The position numbers were made by a program, and so were the translations under genes. The notes beneath the pieces were generated by a model. That model searched no databases, was not told the origin of the DNA, and saw only the letters and a list, made by a program, of their open reading frames with translations. From contig NZ_PXYL01000003.1 of the NCBI RefSeq assembly GCF_003012705.1, positions 186,001 to 250,000 of the forward strand: 64,000 bases of DNA, in the 5' to 3' direction. Shown here one piece after another: positions 36,128 to 45,280 of the stretch (positions within the stretch are counted from its first letter, which is position 1; each line of letters opens with the position of its first letter). Source of the stretch: Pseudaminobacter soli (ex Li et al. 2025). GTDB taxonomy: Bacteria > Pseudomonadota > Alphaproteobacteria > Rhizobiales > Rhizobiaceae.

Positions 36128-36981
36128 AGGCCGGCCTCCAGGGCTTGTGCCGCGCGCCGTCGGGCGGCGAGCATGCCGTGCTTGGGCGCGAGGAAGAAGA
36201 CGACAAGGAAGATCGCCGTCTGCAGCACCACGATGACGCCGCCGGTCGCCCCGTCGAGGAAATAGCTGACATAGGCGCCGACGAAGCTGGTGACCGCCCC
36301 GATGACGACGGCGATGGCGAGCAGGCGCGGAAAGCGGTCGGTCAGCAGATAGGCGGTGGCGCCCGGCGTCACCACCATGCAGATGACCAGGAACGCGCCG
36401 ACCGTCTGCAGCGCCGCCACGGTGGAGGCGGAGAGCAGCGTGAAGAACATGATTTTCAGCAGCGGCGGGTTGAGGCCGATCGAGCGCGCATGGCTCTCGT
36501 CGAAGAAGGTGACCATGAGGTCCTTCCATTTGACCAGCAGGATGGCCAGCGACGCGAAGCCGATGACGGCAAGCTGGAGCGTATCCTCCGGCGTGATCGC
36601 CAGGATGTTGCCGAGCACGATGGTCTGGATGTTCACCGAGGTGGGCGACAGCGACACCATGAACAGGCCAAGCCCGAAGAAGGACGAGAAGATCAGGCCG
36701 ATGATGGCGTCTTCCTTGAGCTTGGTGCGCTGGTTGAGGAAGAGCATCGCCGCCGCGGCCATGCCGCCCGAGAAGAAGGCGCCGATGGAGAAGGGCAGGC
36801 CCAGCATGTAGGCGCCGGCCACCCCCGGCACGATTGCGTGCGAAAGCGCGTCGCCAATCAGCGACCAGCCCTTCAGCATCAGATAGGCCGACAGGAAGGC
36901 GCAGACGCCCCCGACCAACGCCGAAACCCACATGGCATTCACCATGTAGCCGTAGCCGAACGGCTCAAGCATGACGGACAT
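36124..36981 (-). CDS. sitC: manganese/iron ABC transporter permease SitC
   Basis: A 285-residue paralogue of SitD with the same KGWSLIGDALSHAIVPGV loop and similar helix pattern. ATG 36981 shares one base with the sitB stop (TGATG); a GTG at 36984 is an alternative. The two permeases are about equally long and adjacent, as in other sit/mnt systems. Confidence 0.88.
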   Translation of the reverse strand: MSVMLEPFGYGYMVNAMWVSALVGGVCAFLSAYLMLKGWSLIGDALSHAIVPGVAGAYMLGLPFSIGAFFSGGMAAAAMLFLNQRTKLKEDAIIGLIFSSFFGLGLFMVSLSPTSVNIQTIVLGNILAITPEDTLQLAVIGFASLAILLVKWKDLMVTFFDESHARSIGLNPPLLKIMFFTLLSASTVAALQTVGAFLVICMVVTPGATAYLLTDRFPRLLAIAVVIGAVTSFVGAYVSYFLDGATGGVIVVLQTAIFLVVFFLAPKHGMLAARRRAAQALEAGL

Positions 36982-37874
36982 CACCCCTGGCCTCCATTCG
37001 GGCCGGACACTTGCGCAACCGGCCTGTCGCCGCGCAGAACCAGCGGGCGCTCGTCGTCGGTGATCACGCCGACGGACTGAGACCTGTCCGCCTCGTTCAG
37101 CACGAAATGGCGCAGCACGCCGCCGAAGGTCCGTTCGAGATTGGCCTGGGTGAAAATCTCCTCGGTCAGACCATGGGCGAGCACGGTGCGGTTGAGCAGC
37201 ACGGTGCGGTCGCAGAATTCCGGCACCGAGCCGAGATTGTGCGTGGAGACGAGCATCACGCGGCCCTCGTCGCGCAGCGAGCGCAAGAGCTTGATGATGG
37301 CGTCTTCGGTCTTGACGTCGACGCCGGTGAAGGGCTCGTCGAGCAGGATGACGCGCCCGTCCTGGGCCAGCGCGCGCGCGAGGAAGACGCGCTTCTTCTG
37401 CCCACCCGACAGCTCGCCGATCTGGCGCTTGCGGAAGTCGCTCATGTTGACGCGGGCAAGCGCGGCCGACACCGCCTCATGGTCGGCACGGCGGGGAATG
37501 CGCATCATGCCCATATGGCCGTAGCGCCCCATCATCACCACGTCCTCGACCAGAACGGGGAAATTCCAGTCGACGTCCTCGCTCTGCGGCACGTAAGCGA
37601 CGAGGTTCTGCTTCAGCGCCCGGCCCACCGGCTGGCCGAGGATGGAGATTTCCCCATGTGCCAGCCGGACAAAACCCATGATGGCCTTGAACAACGTCGA
37701 CTTGCCCGAGCCGTTGACGCCGACCAGCGCGGCGATAGTGCCGGTGGGGATCGCGAAGCTGGCGTCGCGCAGCGCCGTGTGGCCGTTGCGGTAGGTGACC
37801 GTCGCGTTCCTTACCGCGAGGCCTAGCCCCGCATCTTTCGATGCGGGGCTGAAGGTGGCTGCACGCACATTCAT
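36981..37874 (-). CDS. sitB: manganese/iron ABC transporter ATPase SitB
   Basis: A 297-residue ATPase. Walker A is GVNGSGKST at 52-60, the signature is [16 protein letters not shown], and Walker B is [12 protein letters not shown]. The C-terminal 50 residues beyond the ABC fold are typical of the metal-ABC ATPases. ATG 37874 overlaps the sitA stop (ATGA). Confidence 0.9.
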   Translation of the reverse strand: MNVRAATFSPASKDAGLGLAVRNATVTYRNGHTALRDASFAIPTGTIAALVGVNGSGKSTLFKAIMGFVRLAHGEISILGQPVGRALKQNLVAYVPQSEDVDWNFPVLVEDVVMMGRYGHMGMMRIPRRADHEAVSAALARVNMSDFRKRQIGELSGGQKKRVFLARALAQDGRVILLDEPFTGVDVKTEDAIIKLLRSLRDEGRVMLVSTHNLGSVPEFCDRTVLLNRTVLAHGLTEEIFTQANLERTFGGVLRHFVLNEADRSQSVGVITDDERPLVLRGDRPVAQVSGPNGGQG

Positions 37875-38779
37875 TGCGTGAGCCCCTTGGCAATCGTGCC
37901 GGAGGTCACGCGCAGAAGGTCGATATAGGTGGGCACCGGGCCGTCGGCTTCGGTAAGCGAATCGACATAGAGCACGCCGCCATATTTCGCGCCGGTCTCA
38001 CGCGCCACTTGCCTGGCGGGCTTGTCGGAGATCGTGCTTTCCGAGAAGACGACGGTGATGGCGTTCTTCCTCACCGCGTCGATCACCTTGCGCACCTGCT
38101 GCGGCGTGCCCTGCTGGTCGGCGTTGATCGGCCACAGATAGAGCTCCTTCAGCTCGAAATCGCGGGCCAGATAGCTGAAGGCGCCTTCGCTCGAAACCAG
38201 CCAGCGCTTGTCCTCGGGGATGGCGGAAAGCTCGGCCCGGATCGGATCGATTGCCGCGTTGATCTTGGCCTTGTAGGCTTCGGCATTGGCCTTGTAGGTC
38301 GCGGCATTGGCCGGATCGTACTTCACGAAGGCGTCGCGGATGTTGTCGACATAGATCAGCGCCGCCGACGGCGACATCCACGCATGCGGGTTGGGCTTGC
38401 CGGTGTAGGGGCCCTCGACAATGCCCATGGGCTCGACGCCTTCGGAGACGACGGCACTCGGAACATCCTTCAGGTTCTGGAAGAACTTTTCGAACCAGAG
38501 TTCGAGGTTGAGGCCGTTCCACAGGACGAGCTGCGCGCCCTGCGCCTTCTGGATGTCGCCCGGAGTGGGCTGGTAGTTGTGGATCTCAGCATCGGGCTTG
38601 GTGATCGATTCCACGATCGCGGCATCGCCGGCCACGTTCTGCGCCATGTCGGCAATGACGGTGAAGGTCGTCACCGCCTTGAATTTTTCCTGAGCCGTTG
38701 CCGGTGCAGCCATGAGGACGGCGGCAAGGGCGCTTCCTACCATGCCGGCGAGAACCGAGCGCCTGAGCTTGTCGAACAC
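37871..38779 (-). CDS. sitA: manganese/iron-binding periplasmic protein SitA
   Basis: A 302-residue cluster-9 binding protein. The signal peptide covers residues 1-29 (cleavage at ATA). The metal ligands expected for the Mn/Fe branch are present: H67 in [11 protein letters not shown]132 in [10 protein letters not shown]198 in SSEGAFSY and D273 in YVDSLTE. There is no His-rich loop, so it is not ZnuA. I chose GTG 38779 because AAGGAG lies six bases upstream; a TTG at 38809 lacks one. It starts the sit operon; the dyads at 38838-38914 control it. Confidence 0.9.
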   Translation of the reverse strand: MFDKLRRSVLAGMVGSALAAVLMAAPATAQEKFKAVTTFTVIADMAQNVAGDAAIVESITKPDAEIHNYQPTPGDIQKAQGAQLVLWNGLNLELWFEKFFQNLKDVPSAVVSEGVEPMGIVEGPYTGKPNPHAWMSPSAALIYVDNIRDAFVKYDPANAATYKANAEAYKAKINAAIDPIRAELSAIPEDKRWLVSSEGAFSYLARDFELKELYLWPINADQQGTPQQVRKVIDAVRKNAITVVFSESTISDKPARQVARETGAKYGGVLYVDSLTEADGPVPTYIDLLRVTSGTIAKGLTQ

Positions 38780-38837
38780 ATTTTTCTCCTTCTTGCGATT
38801 GCTTCTCAACTGCGGCTGTAAGGCACCTAGCTAAAGA

Positions 38838-38860
38838 TTGCAATTGCAATTCGTTTGCAA
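38838..38860. promoter_or_regulatory. TTGCAA-type metal regulator box 1
   Basis: TTGCAA occurs three times: 38838-38843, 38844-38849 and 38855-38860. The last two form TTGCAA-N5-TTGCAA, matching the style of Mur (manganese-type Fur) sites known ahead of sitA in rhizobia. It lies 65 bases before the sitA start. The Mur gene is not in this window. Confidence 0.6.
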
Positions 38861-38897
38861 AAAGACTTGACGGAAACCCCAGCTCTCATATCCTCAG

Positions 38898-38914
38898 CTG
38901 CAAATCGTTCGCAG
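38898..38914. promoter_or_regulatory. TTGCAA-type metal regulator box 2
   Basis: CTGCAAATCGTTCGCAG is a dyad with 4-base outer arms CTGC and GCAG and similar inner spacing to box 1. It overlaps the putative ribosome site of the small ORF at 38934, so binding would affect the irr side. It is a weaker match than box 1. Confidence 0.45.
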
Positions 38915-38933
38915 GGAAGAGGACCAAAATCCG

Positions 38934-39029
38934 ATGAAACAAGGTGCGGCCAGTTCCAGCGCTGCCGATCCCGGACCGGGCAGGCCTGAAGGCTGTTCCA
39001 CAACAATCGCCTGTCACCCCATCGGATGA
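38934..39029 (+). CDS. 31-codon upstream ORF ahead of irr
   Basis: ATG 38934 is preceded by GGGAAGAGGA (38914-38923), the only strong ribosome site in the region, and the frame ends at TGA 39027-39029, four bases before the irr ATG. The peptide begins MKQGAASSSAADPG and ends CSTTIACHPIG with two Cys and one His. It may be a leader whose translation couples to irr. It could also reflect a frameshift in irr. Expression is not established. Confidence 0.4.
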   Translation: MKQGAASSSAADPGPGRPEGCSTTIACHPIG

Positions 39030-39033
39030 TCCA

Positions 39034-39555
39034 ATGCTTCTCGTTCCCGAAGAAACCCGAAAACGATTGCTAGCCGAACGCGCGTTGCCCCGCGCATCAG
39101 AGCCCGAGGTCGAGCAGAGACTGAAAGACGCCGGGTTGCGCCCCACCCGGCAGCGCGTCGCGATCGGCCGGCTGCTGTTTGGCTCCGCGCATCGCCATGT
39201 GACGGCGGACGACCTGCTCCAGGAAGCGAACTTCGCCGGCGAGATGCTGTCGCTCGCGACCATCTACAACACGCTCGGCCATTTCAGCGAAGCAGGGCTT
39301 ATTCGCCGGATCAGCGTCGACGACGAGCGGGCCCATTTCGACACCGACACCGGCAACCATCATCATTTCTACATCGAGGCGGAGGGGCTGGTGCTCGACG
39401 TTGCGCCCGGCGGGATCGCGGTGGAGCGATTGCCCACTCCGCCGGAGGGTTACGAGATCACCAGGGTCGATGTCGTCGTGCGGCTGACGCAAGTGCAACC
39501 CGAGCCGCCCGCCGGGCAGGCAATGCCTGACAGCGGGCCTCGAAGTCTGCGCTGA
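39034..39555 (+). CDS. irr: Irr, Fur-family iron/heme response regulator
   Basis: A 173-residue Fur-superfamily protein of the Irr branch. LRPTRQRVAIGRLLF begins the winged helix, and SLATIYNTLGHFSEAGLIRR is the recognition region. The HHH at 109-111 (NHHHFYIEAEG) is the Irr hallmark involved in heme sensing. There is no N-terminal G-C-P heme motif as in Bradyrhizobium. ATG 39034 has no ribosome site of its own, so translation may depend on the small ORF ending four bases earlier. It is divergent from sitABCD. Confidence 0.85.
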   Translation: MLLVPEETRKRLLAERALPRASEPEVEQRLKDAGLRPTRQRVAIGRLLFGSAHRHVTADDLLQEANFAGEMLSLATIYNTLGHFSEAGLIRRISVDDERAHFDTDTGNHHHFYIEAEGLVLDVAPGGIAVERLPTPPEGYEITRVDVVVRLTQVQPEPPAGQAMPDSGPRSLR

Positions 39556-39629
39556 AGCCCGCTTTGCCGGATCAGGCCTGAAAGTGAGGCGAGCCGGCGC
39601 CCTTTTCGGCCTTCAGCAGTTCGACAAAG

Positions 39630-39833
39630 TCACTCCTCCTTGCCGGGTCCCGCCGGTGGCGAATACACCAACAAGAACTGCCACACCGCGTAGCCGGCGA
39701 AGCAGAGAGCGATGACGCCCCAACTCGGCGCGCCGGTGACGAATTCGAGGGCGGCCCATGCAAGGCAGACGACCACCAGCGCGATACGCCGCCACAGCGG
39801 CCGGAAGAAGGGATGTTGGGAATCCTTGGTCAA
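39630..39833 (-). CDS. DUF3329-like small membrane protein
   Basis: A 67-residue protein beginning with TKDSQHPFFRPLWRR after a TTG start at 39833. Two hydrophobic helices follow (ALVVVCLAWAALEF and WGVIALCFAGYAVWQFLLVY), then a short charged tail. This is the DUF3329 pattern: an amphipathic start, two helices and a terminal P-x-G-x-x-E. Function unknown. No strong ribosome site is seen, so the exact start is open. Confidence 0.65.
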   Translation of the reverse strand: MTKDSQHPFFRPLWRRIALVVVCLAWAALEFVTGAPSWGVIALCFAGYAVWQFLLVYSPPAGPGKEE

Positions 39834-40135
39834 ATCGGGCCAGCCTCGGTGCGGGGAACTTCGGGTTACAACCGACACCTTCGACGGTTTTGCCGGTGCG
39901 ATCAAGCGGCGGGAAAGCCTTGCGTCTCGAGCATCTAGGCGGCGTCGGTGGTCACTCACATCGGTTCCTGTGGCCGACCTCGGCCATCGGCAAAATCGTC
40001 GCTGATCATCAGGCGATGACGATTTCCGATGGAAAGACTCTCACCATTTCCAAATCAATCGTGGCATGAAAGATGGACGTCGAAGAACGTTGGAATGCGG
40101 CTTTCACCGGAGGGTCTAGCGAAGTGCGAAACAGA

Positions 40136-41485
40136 ATGATTTGCGGAACCGCGTTTCATACGCCGGTGCGCGGCAAGCTCGAAATTCTGGAAGGCGTGCT
40201 GATCTCGGTCGATGGCGCCGGGCGCATCGCGGAAATCATCAGCCCCCAAAACCCTGACTTTGCGGAGGCAAAGACGCGCGCGGAGGCTGAGGGCAGGCTT
40301 CTGGAGCTGCCGGCAAACCAGGTTCTCCTGCCCGGGCTGGTGGACCTGCACATCCATGCGCCGCAATGGCCGCAGCTAGGGAAGGCGCTGGACGTTCCGC
40401 TCGAAGTCTGGCTGCAGAAATACACTTTTCCACTTGAGGCCCGTTATTCCGACCTCGGCTTCGCCCGCGAGATATATGCGGATCTGGTCGCGGGGCTTCT
40501 GGCGAACGGCACCACCACGGCGGTGTATTTTGCCACCATCCACATGGAGGCCTCGCTGGCGCTCGCCCAGACATGCCTCGAAAAGGGGCAACGGGCCTTT
40601 GTCGGCAAGGTCGCCATGGACGACCCCGACCAGTGCCCGGATTTTTATCGCGACAAGGACGCGGCCACGGCGCTGGACGAAATGCGCCGCTTCATCGACG
40701 CCGTCAGGGAGCTTTCACCGGCGAACGATCCGCTCGTGCGGCCGGTCATTACCCCGCGTTTCATCCCGAGCTGCACGGATGAGCTTCTGCAAGGGCTGGG
40801 CAAGCTCGCCGCGGAGACGGGCTGCCTCATCCAGACCCATTGTTCGGAGAGCGATTGGGAAAAGGATTTTGTCAAAGCCCGCTTCGGCAAGACCGATACG
40901 GAAGTGCTTGCCGATTTCGGCCTGCTCCGGGAGCACACGATCCTTGCCCACTCCAACTTCGTCACCGATGGCGATCTGGACCTGATCCGCGAGCGGGGGG
41001 CCGCGGTGGCGCATTGCCCGCTGTCCAACATCTATTTCGCCAATGCGGTGTTCCCGCTGCGCGCGGCGCTCGACCGCAATGTCCGCGTCGGCCTCGGCAG
41101 CGATATTTCCGGCGGGCACAGCCCGTCGATCCTCGACGGCTGCCGGCACACACTGATGGCCGCGCGGGCGCGGCAGGGTGGGGTAGACCCGGCGCTGTCG
41201 CCTGCCGACCGCGGCGTCGCTCATTCGCAGATTACGGTGGCCGAGGCGTTCTGGCTGGCCACGGCCGGCGGCGGGGAGGCGCTGGGCCTGAAGGTCGGCA
41301 AGTTCGAGCCGGGCCATCAGTTCGACGCCCTGCTGATCGACCAGGACGCTCCGGGCTCCAACATCCGGACATGGCCGGAGCTGGACAGCCCGGAAGACGT
41401 GTTCCAGAAAATCGTGCTGAACGCCATGCGCGCCAATATCAAGCGCATTTGGGTCAGCGGCGATTATGTCGGCCGATCGGACTGA
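40136..41485 (+). CDS. guaD: guanine deaminase
   Basis: A 449-residue amidohydrolase-fold enzyme that turns guanine into xanthine. The zinc set is complete: H72-x-H74 in VDLHIHAPQ, a His in IQTHCSES, another in ILAHSNFV, and the Asp in GLGSDISGG. LVDLHIHAPQWPQLGKALD and PLEVWLQKYTFPLEARY identify GuaD, not another amidohydrolase. ATG 40136 gives the family-length N-terminus; ATG 40073 would add 21 unconserved residues. Neither has a good ribosome site. It converges with the DMT gene. Confidence 0.88.
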   Translation: MICGTAFHTPVRGKLEILEGVLISVDGAGRIAEIISPQNPDFAEAKTRAEAEGRLLELPANQVLLPGLVDLHIHAPQWPQLGKALDVPLEVWLQKYTFPLEARYSDLGFAREIYADLVAGLLANGTTTAVYFATIHMEASLALAQTCLEKGQRAFVGKVAMDDPDQCPDFYRDKDAATALDEMRRFIDAVRELSPANDPLVRPVITPRFIPSCTDELLQGLGKLAAETGCLIQTHCSESDWEKDFVKARFGKTDTEVLADFGLLREHTILAHSNFVTDGDLDLIRERGAAVAHCPLSNIYFANAVFPLRAALDRNVRVGLGSDISGGHSPSILDGCRHTLMAARARQGGVDPALSPADRGVAHSQITVAEAFWLATAGGGEALGLKVGKFEPGHQFDALLIDQDAPGSNIRTWPELDSPEDVFQKIVLNAMRANIKRIWVSGDYVGRSD

Positions 41486-41506
41486 CCGGCCGACGGACGC
41501 GGGTAC

Positions 41507-42403
41507 CTAACGCCGACGCAGATTGACGATAACTACGCCGCCCAGAGCCAGCACCCCGCCGATGAGGCCGAGCAGTCCCGGCACCTCGCCGAGCCACACA
41601 AAGCCGATGAGGGTCGCGACCGGCGGCACGCAGTACAGAAAGTTCGAGGCGCGCGAGGCGGGCAGGCGCGACAGCGCCACCGCCCAGCTGGCATAGGCGA
41701 TCAGGCTCGGCACAATGCCGAGATAGATCGCGGCGCCCAGCGCCTGAGTGTTCGCAGTCGATGCCTGGGCAAGTGCGCTGGGCAGGGCCGGCGCCAGGCA
41801 GATCCCGCCGATCACCATGTTCCAGGCGGCGACGGTGAGGGGGCTGTGGCGCGCAAACAGCGGCTTTTGCACGACCGTGTTGATGGTAGTGCAGAGCGCC
41901 CCGCCAAGGATGAAGAGGGCGCCCTGGTTGATCTCGAAACCCTGGCCTTCGCCCAGAGCAATGATGCCCACGCCGGCAAAGGACAGGAAAGTGCCGACCC
42001 AAGCTGCGCCAGAAAAGCGCTCGCCAAGCGTGACCGTCGCTAGAATGGCGGTGAGGATCGGGCTGACATTGATGATGAAGCTGGCGGCGCCGGCCGAGAC
42101 GGTCTGCTCGCCGATGTTGAGCAGCACGGTGTAGAGCGCAACGAAGAGCACGCCGCCGCAGACGAAACGCCAGGCCTCCTTGACGCGCGGCAAAGGCGGG
42201 CGCGTGACGAGCAGGAAGATCGCGGCCGGCACCGCAGCGATGCCGAAACGCATCGCGCCGAGCTCCAGCGGACCGAAGGCGGCAAGCCCCGCGCGGATGG
42301 CCGGAAAGGCGGAAGCCCAGGAAAGGACCGTGATCGCCACGGCCGCGGCGGTGACGGCGCCAGCGGGACGGCTGCTCTCTGAAACTGCTGTGTTGATGCT
42401 CAT
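41507..42403 (-). CDS. EamA (DMT superfamily) transporter
   Basis: A 298-residue protein with ten hydrophobic segments in two EamA halves, each about 140 residues. Landmarks are WASAFPAIRAGLAAFGPLEL and the second-half NMVIGGICLAPAL. Such proteins usually export amino acids, nucleosides or other small molecules; the substrate is unknown. It is divergent from a LysR gene and probably regulated by it. Confidence 0.85.
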   Translation of the reverse strand: MSINTAVSESSRPAGAVTAAAVAITVLSWASAFPAIRAGLAAFGPLELGAMRFGIAAVPAAIFLLVTRPPLPRVKEAWRFVCGGVLFVALYTVLLNIGEQTVSAGAASFIINVSPILTAILATVTLGERFSGAAWVGTFLSFAGVGIIALGEGQGFEINQGALFILGGALCTTINTVVQKPLFARHSPLTVAAWNMVIGGICLAPALPSALAQASTANTQALGAAIYLGIVPSLIAYASWAVALSRLPASRASNFLYCVPPVATLIGFVWLGEVPGLLGLIGGVLALGGVVIVNLRRR

Positions 42404-42486
42404 GATACGGCCTCGTCTGATACGCGTCATAAAAAGCGCCACGCGAGCTGATTGACAATCGAATAAATCGGCGTTCTGCTGTGAGT

Positions 42487-43413
42487 ATGGATCACAGCTC
42501 GAACCCAATCCTGCCGCTTGAGACACTGCGCGCTTTCGAGGCCGCGGCGCGCACGGGCAGCTTTTCCGCCGCCGCCGACAAGCTGAACCTCACCCATGGC
42601 GCGATCAGCCGGCAGATCGCCAAGCTGGAAAACTGGCTCGGCTCGCGCCTTTTCGAGCGCGGCGCGCGCGGCGTGTCGCTGACGCCGGAGGGCCAGCGCC
42701 TCTACCTGCGCACATCCGAAGCCTTTGCGCTGATCGCCAACACCACCGAGCGCTGGAGCGAGCCGCGCGGCGCGGCCGTGGTGCGGCTGACCTCCATCCC
42801 GTCCATCGCCAGCCTCTGGCTGATGCCGCGGCTGTCGGCACTGGAACAAGGCTCGACCCAGCTGCGCATCGTGCTCGACGTGGACAACCATCAGGTCGAC
42901 CTCGCCGAGGAAGGCATGGACCTGTCGGTGCGTTGCGGGCGAGGGCGCATCCCAGGCCGCGTCTCGCTGCAGCTTTTCGAGGAATGGTGCTTTCCCATCG
43001 CTTCGCCGCAGCTGGCGAAGGACATCGGGCAAGGGGCGACGGAGCGGCTGCTGGAATTTCCGTTGATCCACGATTCCGACGCATCTGGCTGGCGCGCCTG
43101 GTTCGGCGCCCAGGGGATCGACTATCGTCCGCGCGCGCAGGATCGGCGCTTTGAAGACTACAACCTGGTGCTCGATGCGGCGGCCTATGGGCTCGGCATC
43201 GCGCTGGCGCGGCCGCCGCTGACGGTGAACCAGCTTGCCAGCGGCCGGATCGTCCGGGTCGACCAGGGCGAGGTCTTGAACCCGGTGGCTTATTGGCTCG
43301 ACCGCCCCACCGGCACGCCGCGGCCGGCGGCGGCCGAGCTGGCGCGACGCATCGCCCGCGAGGCGGGTGTGGAGGCCGACACAGTGGAGGCCTTCTTGCA
43401 GGCAACTGCCTGA
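42487..43413 (+). CDS. LysR family regulator (GcvA-like)
   Basis: A 308-residue LysR protein of the GcvA/AmpR kind. LPLETLRAFEAAARTGSFSA with LTHGAISRQIAKLENWLG is the DNA-binding domain, and the sensor domain follows. ATG 42487 or the GTG at 42481 may start it. A GATTG-A-CAATC dyad at 42450-42460 lies in the 83-base gap to the divergent transporter gene and could be its site. Confidence 0.85.
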   Translation: MDHSSNPILPLETLRAFEAAARTGSFSAAADKLNLTHGAISRQIAKLENWLGSRLFERGARGVSLTPEGQRLYLRTSEAFALIANTTERWSEPRGAAVVRLTSIPSIASLWLMPRLSALEQGSTQLRIVLDVDNHQVDLAEEGMDLSVRCGRGRIPGRVSLQLFEEWCFPIASPQLAKDIGQGATERLLEFPLIHDSDASGWRAWFGAQGIDYRPRAQDRRFEDYNLVLDAAAYGLGIALARPPLTVNQLASGRIVRVDQGEVLNPVAYWLDRPTGTPRPAAAELARRIAREAGVEADTVEAFLQATA

Positions 43414-43628
43414 GGCAGCCTCCGCCGAACGAACCTGCTCCTGTAACGAGCCCGCCCGGAACGGAATTTCTCATCCGCCGATGGATCGTGGCAATTCCGT
43501 CGCTGGCTTAATGCCCGGCCATATCGATAATCGCGATATTCGATTAGTCTCGTCGACAATTTCGGTCATCAGCACGTCGAATGCCGGCCCTGGAGAGGGG
43601 GCGGACGTCAACCTCAATGGAGCATGTG

Positions 43629-45239
43629 ATGTCAGATTTCAGGATTTCCCGGCGCGGCGTTCTGGCCGGTTCTGCCTTCTTGCTTGCCTCGACCGCCCTG
43701 CCGGGCACGCTGTGGGCGCAGACGCCGACCAAGGGCGGACGGCTGATCGTGGCGTCGGATTCGGAGCCGCGCAATCTCAACCCGGCGATCGTCGCCTCCA
43801 ACGGCGTGTTCTTCATCGCCAGCAAGGTGATCGAGCCGCTGGCCGAAGCTTCCTTTGACAGCAAGGACGGGCTGGAGCCGCGCCTGGCGGTCAGCTGGGA
43901 AGGCTCGGAAGACGGGCGTAGCGTCACCTTCAAGCTGCGCGAGAACGTGACCTGGCATGACGGCAAGCCCTTCACTTCGGCCGACGTCGCCTTCTCAGCA
44001 CTGCAGGTGTGGAAACCGCTGCAGAATCTCGGCCGCGTCGTGTTCAAGGATCTTGAGGCAGTCGACACGCCTGACGCGCACACCGCCGTGTTCCGCTTCT
44101 CCAAGCCCACGCCCTTCCAGCTCATCCGCAATGCGCTGCCGGCGCTCACCAGCGTTGTCGCCAAGCACATCTACGAAGGCAGCGACATCGCCGAAAACCC
44201 GGCTAACACCGCACTCGTCGGCACCGGGCCGTTCAAGCTCGCCGAGCACAAGGCCGGCGAATATTACCGGCTGGAGCGCAACGACAAATATTGGGGCGAG
44301 GGCGAGCCACATCTCGACGAGATCGTCTATCGCGTGCTGCCCGACCGCGCAGCGGCCGCCGGCGCGCTGGAGGCGGAGGAAATCCACCTTGCCGCCTTCT
44401 CGGCCGTGCCGCTGGCCGACTTGGCTCGCATCTCCAAGGTGCCGGGCATCGAGGTGGTGACAAAAGGCTATGAGGGTCTCACCTACCAGCTGGTGGTCGA
44501 GATCAACCACCGCCGCAAGGAGCTGGCCGACCTCAAGGTGCGCCAGGCCATCGCGCATGCCATCGACAAGGACTTTGTCGTCAAGACGGTCTTCCTCGGC
44601 TATGCCGCGCCCGCGACCGGGCCGGTGCCGCAGAACGACAAGCAGTTCTATACCAAGGACGTACCGGCCTATGCCTTCGACCCGGCCAAGGCCAATGCGC
44701 TGCTCGACGAGGCCGGCTACAAGCGCGACGCCAACGGCACCCGTTTCAAGCTGAAGCTCCTGCCCGCGCCCTATTTCAACGAGACAAAACAGTTCGGCGA
44801 CTATCTGCGCCAGGCGCTCGCCGCCATCGGCATCGACGCCCAGATCGTCAACAACGACGCGGCCGCGCATCAGAAGGCGGTCTACACCGACCACGATTTC
44901 GACCTGGCGGTCGCGCCGCCGGTGTTCCGCGGCGATCCGGCCATCTCCACCACCATCCTGGTGCAGAGCGGCATTCCGGACGGTGTGCCCTTCTCCAACC
45001 AGGGCGGCTACAAGAACGCAGAGATCGACGCGCTGATCGAGAAGGCCTCCGAAACCATCGATGCCGAAGCCCGCACCGGGCTCTACCGCGAGTTCCAGAA
45101 GAAGGTGGTGGAAGACCTGCCGCTCATCAACGTGGCCGAATGGAGCTTTATCACCGTCGCCCGCGACACGGTGAAGAACGTCTCCAACAATCCGCGCTGG
45201 GCGGTGTCGAACTGGGCGGACACCTATCTCGAAACATGA
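43629..45239 (+). CDS. oligopeptide-type ABC transporter substrate-binding protein
   Basis: A 536-residue family-5 binding protein. The N-terminus ISRRGVLAGSAFLLAS has the twin-arginine and hydrophobic pattern, so export by Tat is possible; cleavage is expected after LWA. The fold then begins GGRLIVASDSEPRNLNPAIV. NALPALTSVVAKHIYEG and the DPAKANALLDEAGYKRDANG segment are typical. The ligand could be a peptide, nickel or another small organic; not determinable. GGAG precedes ATG 43629. It heads a five-gene operon. Confidence 0.88.
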   Translation: MSDFRISRRGVLAGSAFLLASTALPGTLWAQTPTKGGRLIVASDSEPRNLNPAIVASNGVFFIASKVIEPLAEASFDSKDGLEPRLAVSWEGSEDGRSVTFKLRENVTWHDGKPFTSADVAFSALQVWKPLQNLGRVVFKDLEAVDTPDAHTAVFRFSKPTPFQLIRNALPALTSVVAKHIYEGSDIAENPANTALVGTGPFKLAEHKAGEYYRLERNDKYWGEGEPHLDEIVYRVLPDRAAAAGALEAEEIHLAAFSAVPLADLARISKVPGIEVVTKGYEGLTYQLVVEINHRRKELADLKVRQAIAHAIDKDFVVKTVFLGYAAPATGPVPQNDKQFYTKDVPAYAFDPAKANALLDEAGYKRDANGTRFKLKLLPAPYFNETKQFGDYLRQALAAIGIDAQIVNNDAAAHQKAVYTDHDFDLAVAPPVFRGDPAISTTILVQSGIPDGVPFSNQGGYKNAEIDALIEKASETIDAEARTGLYREFQKKVVEDLPLINVAEWSFITVARDTVKNVSNNPRWAVSNWADTYLET

Positions 45240-45280
45240 CATCATCGGGCAATTCGTTTCCCGAGGATATGTGACGAGAC

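Noticed and set aside
35282-36931. 549-codon minus-strand frame that would fuse a long leader to SitD
   Set aside because: The first 268 codons run over sitC in the wrong frame. SitD begins at ATG 36127 with the usual ATGA overlap.
39758-40069. Plus-strand frame of about 103 codons ahead of guaD
   Set aside because: No ribosome site, overlaps the DUF3329-like gene on the other strand, and no similarity I can recognise, although its end (ADHQAMTISDGKTLTISKSI) looks protein-like.
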